Positions 23,861 through 36,200 of a stretch of 64,000 bases of DNA are shown one piece after another. Location: the NCBI RefSeq assembly GCF_963678635.1, contig NC_087062.1, positions 62,046,386 to 62,110,385 on the forward strand. Reading direction: 5' to 3'. Position 1 is the first letter of the stretch, and every line of letters begins with the position of its first letter. A model generated the notes under the pieces. The model was not told where the DNA came from. It made no database searches and worked only from the letters and a program-made list of their open reading frames with translations. The position numbers and the translations under genes are program-made. The DNA comes from Symsagittifera roscoffensis. Its lineage: Eukaryota > Xenacoelomorpha > Acoela > Convolutidae.

Positions 23861-24080
23861 GTTTCTGCACTCTTTAACAAATTTTCGGCACTCTTTAACA
23901 AATTTTTGTTTTCGGCACTCTCTTACTTCGGCACTGTCTTACCCAACCGTTATTTCTTAATCTTAGAGACCGGAATTCATTGCGCATATTAGCTTCTCTC
24001 CCTGCGCAAATTAGCTTGAGAAAAATTGTAAGCCCTCGAAATTGTTTCGTACGTTGAGAAGGTTTTTATTGGAGTGCGGT

Positions 24081-24280
24081 CTGTATTTAGACAACCGCGT
24101 ATTCATACTCGTCAGTTTTAGACAAATACTGTATGAACCAATCAGAACCGAGATAAGACATTAAATATCTAAATTAAATAATGATTATTTGTTAATTTTT
24201 TCCTTGTCTCGATTCTGATTGGTTAAAACAGTATTTATCTAAATACTGACGTGTCTGAATACGCGGTTGTCTAAACACTG
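24081..24280. mobile_element. 200-bp foldback element with ~75-bp arms
   Basis: The left arm (24081-24157) and right arm (24203-24280) are inverted copies: TTTAGACAACCGCGTATTCA on the left is matched by TGAATACGCGGTTGTCTAAA on the right, and both arms contain CCAATCAGAAYCGAGA-YAAG. The spacer is about 45 bp of AT-rich DNA. It is a MITE-type hairpin element, with termini of CTGTATTTAG against CAGTGTTTAG. It lies immediately before the satellite array. Confidence 0.78.
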
Positions 24281-24285
24281 CTACG
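24276..24285 (+). repeat. Left copy of the direct repeat flanking the satellite array
   Basis: CACTGCTACG directly precedes the first satellite unit and is repeated at 46378-46387 directly after the last one. It has the look of a target site duplication. Confidence 0.6.
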
Positions 24286-27200
24286 AGTGGAACCCCTCAT
24301 GCGCAAAGGACCGAATGCGCGAAAATAAAAATCAGCCAATCAGATTTCAGTAATCTAAAATTTGGAAAGAAAGTAAACATTTCCAGGGACTGGAGTATTG
24401 ATATTGGCCGAAAATAAAAACGGCAGAAACATGCAAAAATTTCAAATTGTCATTGACCGCCGCAACATTTGGACAAATTTTAAAGTTCAAGGGTTTTTTA
24501 TGAAAAAACCAAAGATTGCTTCATTTATTTCATTTTAACTGAATGGCAATTGTTTCTTTTTTAAAATTGATTTTCGGCTAATTTTGTCTTCGGTCATTGG
24601 CCTTCAAGTTTTTTCGCCCATTCGGTCCGTCGCGCATGAGAATAGCCCCCAAAGGCTGGAATCCCTCATGCGCTAAGGACCGAATGCGTGAAAACAAAAA
24701 TCAGCCAATCAATTTTCAGTGATCCAAAGTTTGGAAAGAACGTAAACATTTCCAGGGACTGGAGTATTGATATTGGCGGAATTTAACAACGGCAGAAACA
24801 TGCAAAAACTTCTATTTGTCATTGACCGCCGCAGCATTAGGAAAAACTTTACAGTTCACGGGTGTTTTTAATGAAAAAAGCAAAGGTTGCTTCATTTAAT
24901 TCATTTTAACTGAATGGCAATTGTTTCTTTTTAAAAACTGACTTTCGGCTAATTTTGTCTTCGGTCCTTGGCCTTCAAGTTTTTTCGCCCATTCGGTCCG
25001 TCGCGCATGAGAATAGCCCCCAAAGGCTGGAATCCCTCATGCGCTAAGGACCGAATGCGTGAAAACAAAAATCAGCCAATCAATTTTCAGTGATCCAAAG
25101 TTTGGAAAGAACGTAAACATTTCCAGGGACTGGAGTATTGATATTGGCGGAATTTAACAACGGCAGAAACATGCAAAAACTTCTATTTGTCATTGACCGC
25201 CGCAGCATTAGGAAAAACTTTACAGTTCACGGGTGTTTTTAATGAAAAAAGCAAAGGTTGCTTCATTTAATTCATTTTAACTGAATGGCAATTGTTTCTT
25301 TTTAAAAACTGACTTTCGGCTAATTTTGTCTTCGGTCCTTGGCCTTCAAGTTTTTTCGCCCATTCGGTCCTTCGCGCATGATAATAGCCCGCTCCAAGGG
25401 TGGAATCCTTCATGCCCTAAGAAGCGAATGCGCGAAAACAAAAATCAGCCAATCAGATTTCAGTAATCAAAAATGTGGGTAGAAAGTAAACATTTCCAGG
25501 GACTGGAGTATTGATATTGGCGGAATATAAAACCGCAGAAATATGCAAAATCTTCAAATTGTCATTGACCGCCGCAAAATTAGGACAAATTTTATATTTC
25601 AAGGGTTTTTTATGAAAAAACCAAAGATTGCTTCATTTATTTCATTTTAACTGAATGGCAATTGTTTCTTTTTTAAAATTGATTTTCGGCTAATTTTGTC
25701 TTCGGTCATTGGCCTTCAAGTTTTTTCGCCATTCGGTCCGTCGCGCATGAGAATAGCCCCCAAAGGCTGGAATCCCTCATGCGCTAAGGACCGAATGCGT
25801 GAAAACAAAAATCAGCCAATCAATTTTCAGTGATCCAAAGTTTGGAAAGAACGTAAACATTTCCAGGGACTGGAGTATTGATATTGGCGGAATTTAACAA
25901 CGGCAGAAACATGCAAAAACTTCTATTTGTCATTGACCGCCGCAGCATTAGGACAAACTTTACAGTTCACGGGTGTTTTTAATGAAAAAAGCAAAGGTTG
26001 CTTCATTTAATTCATTTTAACTGAATGGCAATTGTTTCTTTTTAAAAACTGACTTTCGGCTAATTTTGTCTTCGCTCCTTGGCCTTCAAGTTTTTTCGCC
26101 CATTCGGTCCTTCGCGCATGATAATAGCCCGCCCCAAGGGTGGAATCCTTCATGCCCTAAGAACCGAATGCGCGAAAACAAAAATCAGCCAATCAGATTT
26201 CAGTAATCAAAAATGTGGGTAGAAAGTAAACATTTCCAGGGACTGGAGTATTGATATTGGCGGAATATAAAACCGCAGAAATATGCAAAATCTTCAAATT
26301 GTCATTGGCCGCCGCAAAATTAGGACAAATTTTATATTTCAAGGTTTTTTTTATTAAAAAACCAAAGATTGCTTCATTTATTTCATTTTAACTGAATGGC
26401 AATTGTTTCTTTTCAAAAATTGACTTTCGGCTAATTTTGTCTTCGGTCCTTGGCCTACAACTTTTTTCGCCCATTCGGTATTTCGCGCATGACAATAGCC
26501 CCCCTACGCGTGGAATCTCTCATGCGCGAAGAAACGAATGCGCGAAAACAAGAATCAGCCAATCAGATTTCAGTAATCTAAAGTTCGGAAAGAAAGTAAA
26601 CATTTTCAGGGACTGGAGTATTGATATTGGCCGAATATAAAAAAGGCAGAAATATGCAAAATCTTCAAATTGTCACTGACCGCCACAAAGTAAGGATAAA
26701 TTTTACAGTTCAAGGGTTTATTATTGAAAGAAGCAAAACATTGCTTCATTTAATTCATTTTAACTGAATGGCAAATGTTTCTTTTTAAAAATTGACCTTC
26801 GGCTAATTTTGTCTTCGGTCCTTGGCCTTCAAGTTTTTTCGCCCATTCGGTCCTTCGCGCATGATAATAGCCCGCCCAAGGGTGGAATCCTTCATGCCCT
26901 AAGAACCGAATGCGCGAAAACAAAAAATCAGCCAATCAGATTTCAGTAATCAAAATGTGGATAGAAAGTAAACATTTCCAGGGACTGGAGTATTGATATT
27001 GGCGGAATATAAAACCGCAGAAATATGCAAAATCTTCAAATTGTCATTGATCGCCGCAAAATTAGGACAAATTTTACAGTTCAAGGGTTTTTTATGAAAA
27101 AACCAAAGATTGCTTCATTTATTTCATTTTAACTGAATGGCAATTGTTTCTTTTCAAAAACTGACTTTCGGCTAATTTTGTCTTTGGTCCTTGGCCTACA

Positions 27201-30200
27201 AGTTTTTTCGCCCATTCGGTACTTCGCGCATGAGAATAGCCCCCCCTACGCGTGGAATCATTCATGCGCGAAGAAACGAATGCGCGAAAACAAAAATCAG
27301 CCAATCAGATTTCAGTAATCTAGAGTTCGAAAAGAAAGTAAACATTTTCAGGGACTGGAGTATTGATATTGGCCGAATATAAAAAACGGCAGAAATATGC
27401 AAAATCTTCAAATGTGTCTGACCGCCGCAAAATTAGGACAAATTTCTTAGTTCAAGGGTTTTTTAATGAAAGAAGCAAAAGATTGCTTGATTTAATTGAT
27501 TTTAACTGAATGGCAATTTTTTTTTTTTTAAAATTGACCTTCGGCTAATTTTGACTTCGGTCCTTGGCCTTCAAGTTTTTTCGCCCATTCGGTCCTTCGC
27601 GCATGAGAATAGCCCCCCTACGCGTGGAATCCCTCATGCGCGAAGAAACGAATGCGCGAAAACAAAAATCAGCCAATCAGATTTCAGTAATCAAAAATGT
27701 GGGTAGAAAGTAAACATTTCCAGGGACTGGAGTATTGATATTGGCGGAATATAAAACCGCAGAAATATGCAAAATATTCAAATTGTCATTGACCGCCGCA
27801 AAATTAGGACAAATTTTACAGTTCAAGGGTTTTTTATGAAAAAACCAAAGATTGCTTCATTTATTTCATTTTAACTGAATGGCAATTGTTTCTTTTCAAA
27901 AATTGATTTTTGGCTAATTTTGTCTTCGGTCCTTGGCCTACAAGTTTTTTCGCCCATGCGGTACTTCGCGCATGAGAATAGCCCCTACGTGTGGAATCTC
28001 TCATGCGCGAAGAAACGAATGCGCGAAAATAAAACTCAGCCAATCAGATTTCAGTAATCTGAAAATTGGAAAGAGAGTAAACCTTACCAGGGACCAGAGT
28101 ATTGATATCGGCCGAATATAAAAACGGTAGAAATATCTAAAACCTTCAAATTGTCATTGATCGCCACAAAGTTAGGATAAATTTTACAGTTCAAGGGTTT
28201 GTTATTGAAAGAAGCAAAACATTGCTTCATTTAATTCATTTTAACTGAATGGCAAATGTTTCTTTTTAAAAATTGACCTTCGGCTAATTTTGACTTCGGT
28301 CCTTGGCCTTCAAGTTTTTTCGCCCATTCGGTCCTTCGCGCATGATAATAGCCCGCTCAAGGGTGGAATCCTTCATGCCCTAAGAACCGAATGCGCGAAA
28401 ACAAAAAATCAGCCAATCAGATTTCAGTAATCAAAATGTGAATAGAAAGTAAACATTTCCAGGGACTGGAGTTTTGATATTGGCGGAATATAAAACCGCA
28501 GAAATATGCAAAATCTTCAAACTGTCATTGACCGCCGCAAAATTAGGACAAATTTTACAGTTCAAGGGTTTTTTATGAAAAAACCAAAGATTGCTTCATT
28601 TATTTCATTTTAACTGAATGGCAATTGTTTCTTTTCAAAAATTGATTTTTGGCTAATTTTGTCTTCGGTCCTTGGCCTACAAGTTTTTTCGCCCATGCGG
28701 TACTTCGCGCATGAGAATAGCCCCTACGTGTGGAATCTCTCATGCGCGAAGAAACGAATGCGCGAAAATAAAACTCAGCCAATCAGATTTCAGTAATCTG
28801 AAAATTGGAAAGAGAGTAAACCTTACCAGGGACCAGAGTATTGATATCGGCCGAATATAAAAACGGTAGAAATATCTAAAACCTTCAAATTGTCATTGAT
28901 CGCCACAAAGTTAGGATAAATTTTACAGTTCAAGGGTTTGTTATTGAAAGAAGCAAAACATTGCTTCATTTAATTCATTTTAACTGAATGGCAAATGTTT
29001 CTTTTTAAAAATTGACCTTCGGCTAATTTTGACTTCGGTCCTTGGCCTTCAAGTTTTTTCGCCCATTCGGTCCTTCGCGCATGATAATAGCCCGCTCAAG
29101 GGTGGAATCCTTCATGCCCTAAGAACCGAATGCGCGAAAACAAAAAATCAGCCAATCAGATTTCAGTAATCAAAATGTGAATAGAAAGTAAACATTTCCA
29201 GGGACTGGAGTTTTGATATTGGCGGAATATAAAACCGCAGAAATATGCAAAATCTTCAAACTGTCATTGACCGCCGCAAAATTAGGACAAATTTTACAGT
29301 TCAAGGGTTTTTTATGAAAAAACCAAAGATTGCTTCATTTATTTCATTTTAACTGAATGGCAATTGTTTCTTTTCAAAAATTGACTTTCGGCTAATTTTG
29401 TCTTCGGTCCTTGGCCTACAAGTTTTTTCGCCTATTCGGTACTTCGCGCATGAGAATAGCCCCCCTACGCGTGGAATCATTCATGCGCGAAGAAACGAAT
29501 GCGCGAAAACAAAAATCAGCCAATCAGATTTAAGTAATCTAGAGTTCGAAAAGAAAGTAAACATTTTCAGGGACTGGAGTATTGATATTGGCCGAATATA
29601 AAAAACGGCAGAAATATGCAAAATCTTCAAATGTCACTGACCGCCGCAAAATTAGGACAAATTTCTTAGTTCAAGGGTTTTTTAATGAAAGAAGCAAAAG
29701 ATTGCTTGATTTAATTCATTTTAACTGAATGGCAATTTTTTCTTTTCAAAAATTGACTTTCGGCTAATTTTGTCTTCGGTCCTTGGCCTACAAGTTTTTT
29801 CGCCCATTCGGTACTTCGCGCATGAGAATAGCCCCCCTACGCGTGGAATCCCTCATGCGCGAAGAAACGAATGCGCGAAAACAAAAATCAGCCAATCAGA
29901 TTTCAGTAATCTAAAGTTCGGAAAGAAAGTAAACATTTTCAGGGACTGGAGTATTGATATTGGCCGAATATAAAAAAGGCAGAAATATGCAAAATCTTCA
30001 AATTGTCACTGATCGCCGCAAAATTAGGACAAATTTTACAGTTCAAGGGTTTTTTAATGAAATAAGCAAAAGATTGCTTCATTTATTTCATTTTAATTGA
30101 ATGGCAATTGTTTCTTTTCAAAAATTGACTTTCGGCTAATTTTGTCTTCGGTCCTTGGCCTACAAGTTTTTTCGCCCATGCGGTACTTCGCGCATGAGAA

Positions 30201-33200
30201 TAGCCCCCTACGTGTGGAATCTCTTATGCGCGAAGAAACGAATGCGCGAAAATAAAACTCAGCCAATCAGATTTCAGTAATCTGAAAATTGGAAAGAGAG
30301 TAAACCTTACCAGGGACCAGAGTATTGATATCGGCCGAATATAAAAACGGTAGAAATATGTAAAACCTTCAAATTGTCATTGATCGCCACAAAGTTAGGA
30401 TAAATTTTACAGTTCAAGGGTTTATTATTGAAAGAAGCAAAACATTGCTTCATTTAATTCATTTTAACTGAATGAAAATGTTTCTTTTTAAAAATTGACC
30501 TTCGGCTAATTTTGTCTTCGGTCCTTGGCCTTCAAGTTTTTTCGCCCATTCGGTCCTTCACGCATGATAATAGCCCGTCCAAGGGTGGAATCCTTCATGC
30601 CCTAAGAACCGAATGCGCGAAAACAAAAATCAGCCAATCAGATTTCAGTAATCAAAAATGTGGATAGAAAGTAAACATTTCCAGGGACTGGAGTATTGAT
30701 ATTGGCGGAATATAAAACCGCAGAATTATGCAAAATCTTCAAATGGCCATTGACCGCCGCAAAATTAGGACAAAATTTACACTTCAAGGGTTTTTAATGA
30801 AAGAAGCAAAACATTGTTACCTTAGTTCATTTTAATTGAATGGCAATTGTTTCTTTTCAAAAATTGACTTTCGGCTAGTTTTGTCTTCGGTCCTTGGCCT
30901 ACAAGTTTTTTCGCCCATTCGGTCCTTCGCGCATGAGAATAGCCCCCCTACGCGTGGAATCATTCTTGCGCGAAGAAACGAATGCGCGAAAACAAAAATC
31001 AGCCAATCAGATTTCAGTAATCTAAAGTTCGGAAAGAAAGTAAACATTTTCAGGGACTGGAGTATTGATATTGGCCGAATATAAAAAACGGCAGAAATAT
31101 GCAAAATCTTCAAATGTCACTGACCGCCGCAAAATTAGGACAAATTTCTTAGTTCAAGGGTTTTTTAATGAAAGATTTAAAAGATTGCTTCATTTAATTC
31201 ATTTTAACTGAATGGCAATTTTTTCTTTTCAAAAACTGACTTTCGGCTAATTTTTGTCTTCGGTCCTTGGCCTACAAGTTTTTTCGCCCATGCGGTACTT
31301 CGCGCATGAGAATAGCCCCCTACGTGTGGAATCTCTCATGCGCGAAAAAACGAATGCGCTAAAATAAAACTCAGCCAATCAGATTTCAGTAATCTGAAAA
31401 TTGGAAAGATAATAAACCTTGCCAGGGACTAGAGTATTGATATCGGCCGAATATAAAAACGGTAGAAATATGTAAAACCTTCAAATTGTCATTGATTGCC
31501 ACAAAGTTAGGATAAATTTTACATTTCAAGCGTTTATTATTGAAATAAGCAAAACATTGCTTCATTTAATTCATTTTAACTGAATAGCAAATGTTTCTTT
31601 TTAAAAATTGACTTTCGGCTAATTTTGTCTTCGGTCCTTGGCCTTCAAGTTTTTTCGCCCATTCGGTCCTTCGCGCATGAGAATAGCTCCCCTACGCGTG
31701 GAATCATTCATGCGCGAAGAAACAAATGCGCGAAAACAAAAATCAGCCAATCAGATTTCAGTAATCTAAAGTTCGGAAAGAAAGTAAAAATTTTCAGGGA
31801 CTGGAGTATTGATATTGGCCAAATATAAAAAACGGCAGAAATATGCAAAATCTTCAAATTGCCACTGAGCGCCGCAAAATTAGGACAAATTTCTTAGTTC
31901 AAGGGTTTTTTAATGAAAGAAGCAAAAGATTGCTTCATTTAATTCATTTTAACTGAATGGCAATTGTTTCTTTTCTAAAATTGACTTTCGGCTAATTTTG
32001 TCTTCGGTCCTTGGCCTACAAGTTTTTTCGCCCATTCGGTATTTCGCGCATGAGAATAGCTCCCCTACGCGTGGAATCATTCATGCGCGAAGAAACGAAT
32101 GCGCGAAAACAAAAATCAGCCAATCAGATTTCAGTAATCTAAAGTTCGGAAAGAAAGTAAACATTTTCAGGGACTGGAGTATTGATATTGGCCAAATATA
32201 AAAAACGGCAGAAATATGCAAAATCTTCAAATTGCCACTGACCGCCGCAAAATTAGGACAAATTTCTTAGTTCAAGGGTTTTTTAATGAAAGAAGCAAAA
32301 GATTGCTTCATTTAATTCATTTTAACTGAATGGCAATTTTTTCTTTTCAAAAATTGACTTTCGGCTAATTTTGTCTTCGGTCCTTGGCCTACAAGTTTTT
32401 TCGCCCATGTGGTACTTCGCGCATGAGAATTGCCCCCTACGTGTGGAATTTCTCATGCGCGAAGAAACGAATGCGCGAAAATAAAACTCAGCCAATCAGA
32501 TTTCAGTAATCTGAAAATTGGGAAGAGAGTAAACCTTACCAGGGACTAGAGTATTGATATCGGCCGAATATAAAAACGGTAGAAATATGTAAAACCTTCA
32601 AATTGTCATTGATCGTCACAAAGTTAGGATAAATTTTACAGTTCAAGGGTTTATTATTGGAAGAAGCCTTCAAGTTCCTTGGCCTTTAAGTTTTTTCGCC
32701 CATTCGGTCCTTCGCGCATGAGAATAGCCCCCCTAGGGGTAGAATCCTTCATGCCCAAAGGACCGAATGCGCAAAAAACAAAAACCAGCCAATCAGATTT
32801 CAGTAATCTAAAATTTGGAAAGAGAATAAAATTTTCCAGGGACTGGAGTATTGATATTGGCCGAAAATAAAAACGGCAGAATTATGCAAAATCTTCAATT
32901 TTTCATTGGCAGCCGCTAAACTAGGACAAATTTTACAGTTCAAAGGTCTTTTAATAAAAGAAGCAAAATATTGCTTCATTTAATTCATTTTAACTGAATG
33001 GCAATTGTTTTTTTCAATGTTGTTCGGCTATTTTTGTCTTCGGTCCTTGGTCTACAAGTTTTTTTGCCCATTCGGTCCTTCGCGCACAAGAATACTCCCC
33101 TACGGGTAGAATTCCTCATGCGCGAAGGACCAAATGCGCGAAAATCAAAATCAGTCAATCAGATTTCAGTAATTTAAATTTTGGAAAGAGAATAAAATTT

Positions 33201-36200
33201 TCCAGGGACTGGAGTATTGATATTGGCCAAATATAAAAACGGCAGAAATATGAAAAATGTTCAAATTGTCACTGACCGCCACAAAGTTAGGATAAATTTT
33301 ACAGTTCAAAGGTCTTTTAATAAAAGAAGCAAAATATTGCTTCATTTAATTCATTTTAACTGAATGGCAATTGTTTCTTTTCTAAAATTGACTTTCGGCT
33401 AATTTTGTCTTCGGTCCTTGGCCTACAAGTTTTTTCGCCCATTCGGTACTTCGCGCATGAGAATAGCCCCCCTACGCGTGGAATCATTCATGCGCGAAGA
33501 AACGAATGCGCGAAAACAAAAATCAGCCAATCAGATTTCAGTAATCTAAAGTTCGGAAAGAAAGTAAACATTTTCAGGGACTGGAGTATTGATATTGGCC
33601 AAATATAAAAAACGGCAGAAATATGCAAAATCTTCAAATTGCCACTGACCGCCGCAAAATTAGGACAAATTTCTTAGTTCAAGGGTTTTTTAATGAAAGA
33701 AGCAAAAGATTGCTTCATTTAATTCATTTTAACTGAATGGCAATTTTTTCTTTTCAAAAATTGACTTTCGGCTAATTTTGTCTTCGGTCCTTGGCCTACA
33801 AGTTTTTTCGCCCATGTGGTACTTCGCGCATGAGAATTGCCCCCTACGTGTGGAATTTCTCATGCGCGAAGAAACGAATGCGCGAAAATAAAACTCAGCC
33901 AATCAGATTTCAGTAATCTGAAAATTGGGAAGAGAGTAAACCTTACCAGGGACTAGAGTATTGATATCGGCCGAATATAAAAACGGTAGAAATATGTAAA
34001 ACCTTCAAATTGTCATTGATCGTCACAAAGTTAGGATAAATTTTACAGTTCAAGGGTTTATTATTGGAAGAAGCCTTCAAGTTCCTTGGCCTTTAAGTTT
34101 TTTCGCCCATTCGGTCCTTCGCGCATGAGAATAGCCCCCCTAGGGGTAGAATCCTTCATGCCCAAAGGACCGAATGCGCAAAAAACAAAAACCAGCCAAT
34201 CAGATTTCAGTAATCTAAAATTTGGAAAGAGAATAAAATTTTCCAGGGACTGGAGTATTGATATTGGCCGAAAGTAAAAACGGCAGAATTATGCAAAATC
34301 TTCAATTTTTCATTGGCAGCCGCTAAACTAGGACAAATTTTACAGTTCAAAGGTCTTTTAATAAAAGAAGCAAAATATTGCTTCATTTAATTCATTTTAA
34401 CTGAATGGCAATTGTTTTTTTCAATGTTGTTCGGCTATTTTTGTCTTCGGTCCTTGGTCTACAAGTTTTTTTGCCCATTCGGTCCTTCGCGCACAAGAAT
34501 ACTCCCCTACGGGTAGAATTCCTCATGCGCGAAGGACCAAATGCGCGAAAATCAAAATCAGTCAATCAGATTTCAGTAATTTAAATTTTGGAAAGAGAAT
34601 AAAATTTTCCAGGGACTGGAGTATTGATATTGGCCAAATATAAAAACGGCAGAAATATGAAAAATGTTCAAATTGTCACTGACCGCCACAAAGTTAGGAT
34701 AAATTTTACAGTTCAAAGGTCTTTTAATAAAAGAAGCAAAATATTGCTTCATTTAATTCATTTTAACTGAATGGCAATTGTTTCTTTTCTAAAATTGACT
34801 TTCGGCTAATTTTGTCTTCGGTCCTTGGCCTACAAGTTTTTTCGCCCATTCGGTACTTCGCGCATGAGAATAGCCCCCCTACGCGTGGAATCATTCATGC
34901 GCGAAGAAACGAATGCGCGAAAACAAAAATCATCCAATCAGATTTCTGTAATCTAAAGTTCGGAAAGAAAGTAAACATTTTCAGGGACTGGAGTATTGAT
35001 ATTGGCCGAGTATAAAAAACGGCAGAAATATGCAAAATATTCAAATAGCCACTGACCGCCGCAAAATTAGGACAAATTTCTTAGTTCAAGGGTTTTTTAA
35101 TGAAGGAAGCAAAAGATTGCTTCATTTAATTCATTTTAACTGAATGGCAATTTTTTCTTTTCAAAAATTGACTTTCGGCTAATTTTGTCTTCGGTCCTTG
35201 GCCTACAAGTTTTTTCGCCCATGTGGTACTTCGCGCATGAGAATTGCCCCCTACGTGTGGAATTTCTCATGCGCGAAGAAACGAATGCGCGAAAATAAAA
35301 CTCAGCCAATCAGATTTCAGTAATCTGAAAATTGGAAAGAGAGTAAACCTTACCAGGGACTAGAGTATTGATATCGGCCGAATATAAAAACGGTAGAAAT
35401 ATGCAAAATCTTCAATTTTTCATTGGCAGCCGCTAAACTAATACAAATTTTACAGTTCAAAGGTCTTTTAATAAAAGAAGCAAAATATTGCTTCATTTAA
35501 TTCATTTTAACTGAATGGCAATTGTTTTTTTCAATGTTGTTCGGCTATTTTTGTCTTCGGTCCTTGGTCTACAAGTTTTTTTGCCCATTCGGTCCTTCGC
35601 GCACAAGAATACTCCCCTACGGGTAGAATTCCTCATGCGCGAAGGACCAAATGCGCGAAAATCAAAATCAGTCAATCAGATTTCAGTAATTTAAATTTTG
35701 GAAAGAGAATAAAATTTTCCAGGGACTGGAGTATTGATATTGGCCAAATATAAAAACGGCAGAAATATGAAAAATGTTCAAATTGTCACTGACCGCCACA
35801 AAGTTAGGATAAATTTTACAGTTCAAGGGTTTATTATTGAAAGAAGCAAAACATTGCTTCATTTAATTCATTTTAACTGAATGGCAAATGTTTCTTTTTA
35901 AAAATTGACTTTCGGTTAATTTTGTCTTCGGTCCTTGGCCTTCAAGTTTTTTCGCCCATTCGGTACTTCGCGCATGAGAATAGCACCCCTACGCGTGGAA
36001 TCTCTCATGCGCGAAGAAACGAATGCGCGAAAACAAAAATCAGCCAATCAGATTTCAGTAATCTAAAGTTCGGAAAGAAAGAAAACATTTTCAGGGACTG
36101 GAGTATTGATATTGGCCGAATATAAAAAAGGCAGAAATATGTAAAACCTTCAAATTGTCACTGACCGCCGCAAAATTAGGACAAATTTCACAATTCAAGG

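Larger units (their letters stand above)
23587..23941. mobile_element. MITE-like element with 33-bp terminal inverted repeats
   Basis: The left end (TTAGACAGTGCCGAAGTTAG, 23587 onward) is the reverse complement of the right end (23909-23941), with two mismatches in 33 bases. The interior has no coding potential and carries a direct duplication of about 80 bp (23696 and 23780). No clear target duplication was found. It is non-autonomous and the superfamily is unknown. Confidence 0.7.
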
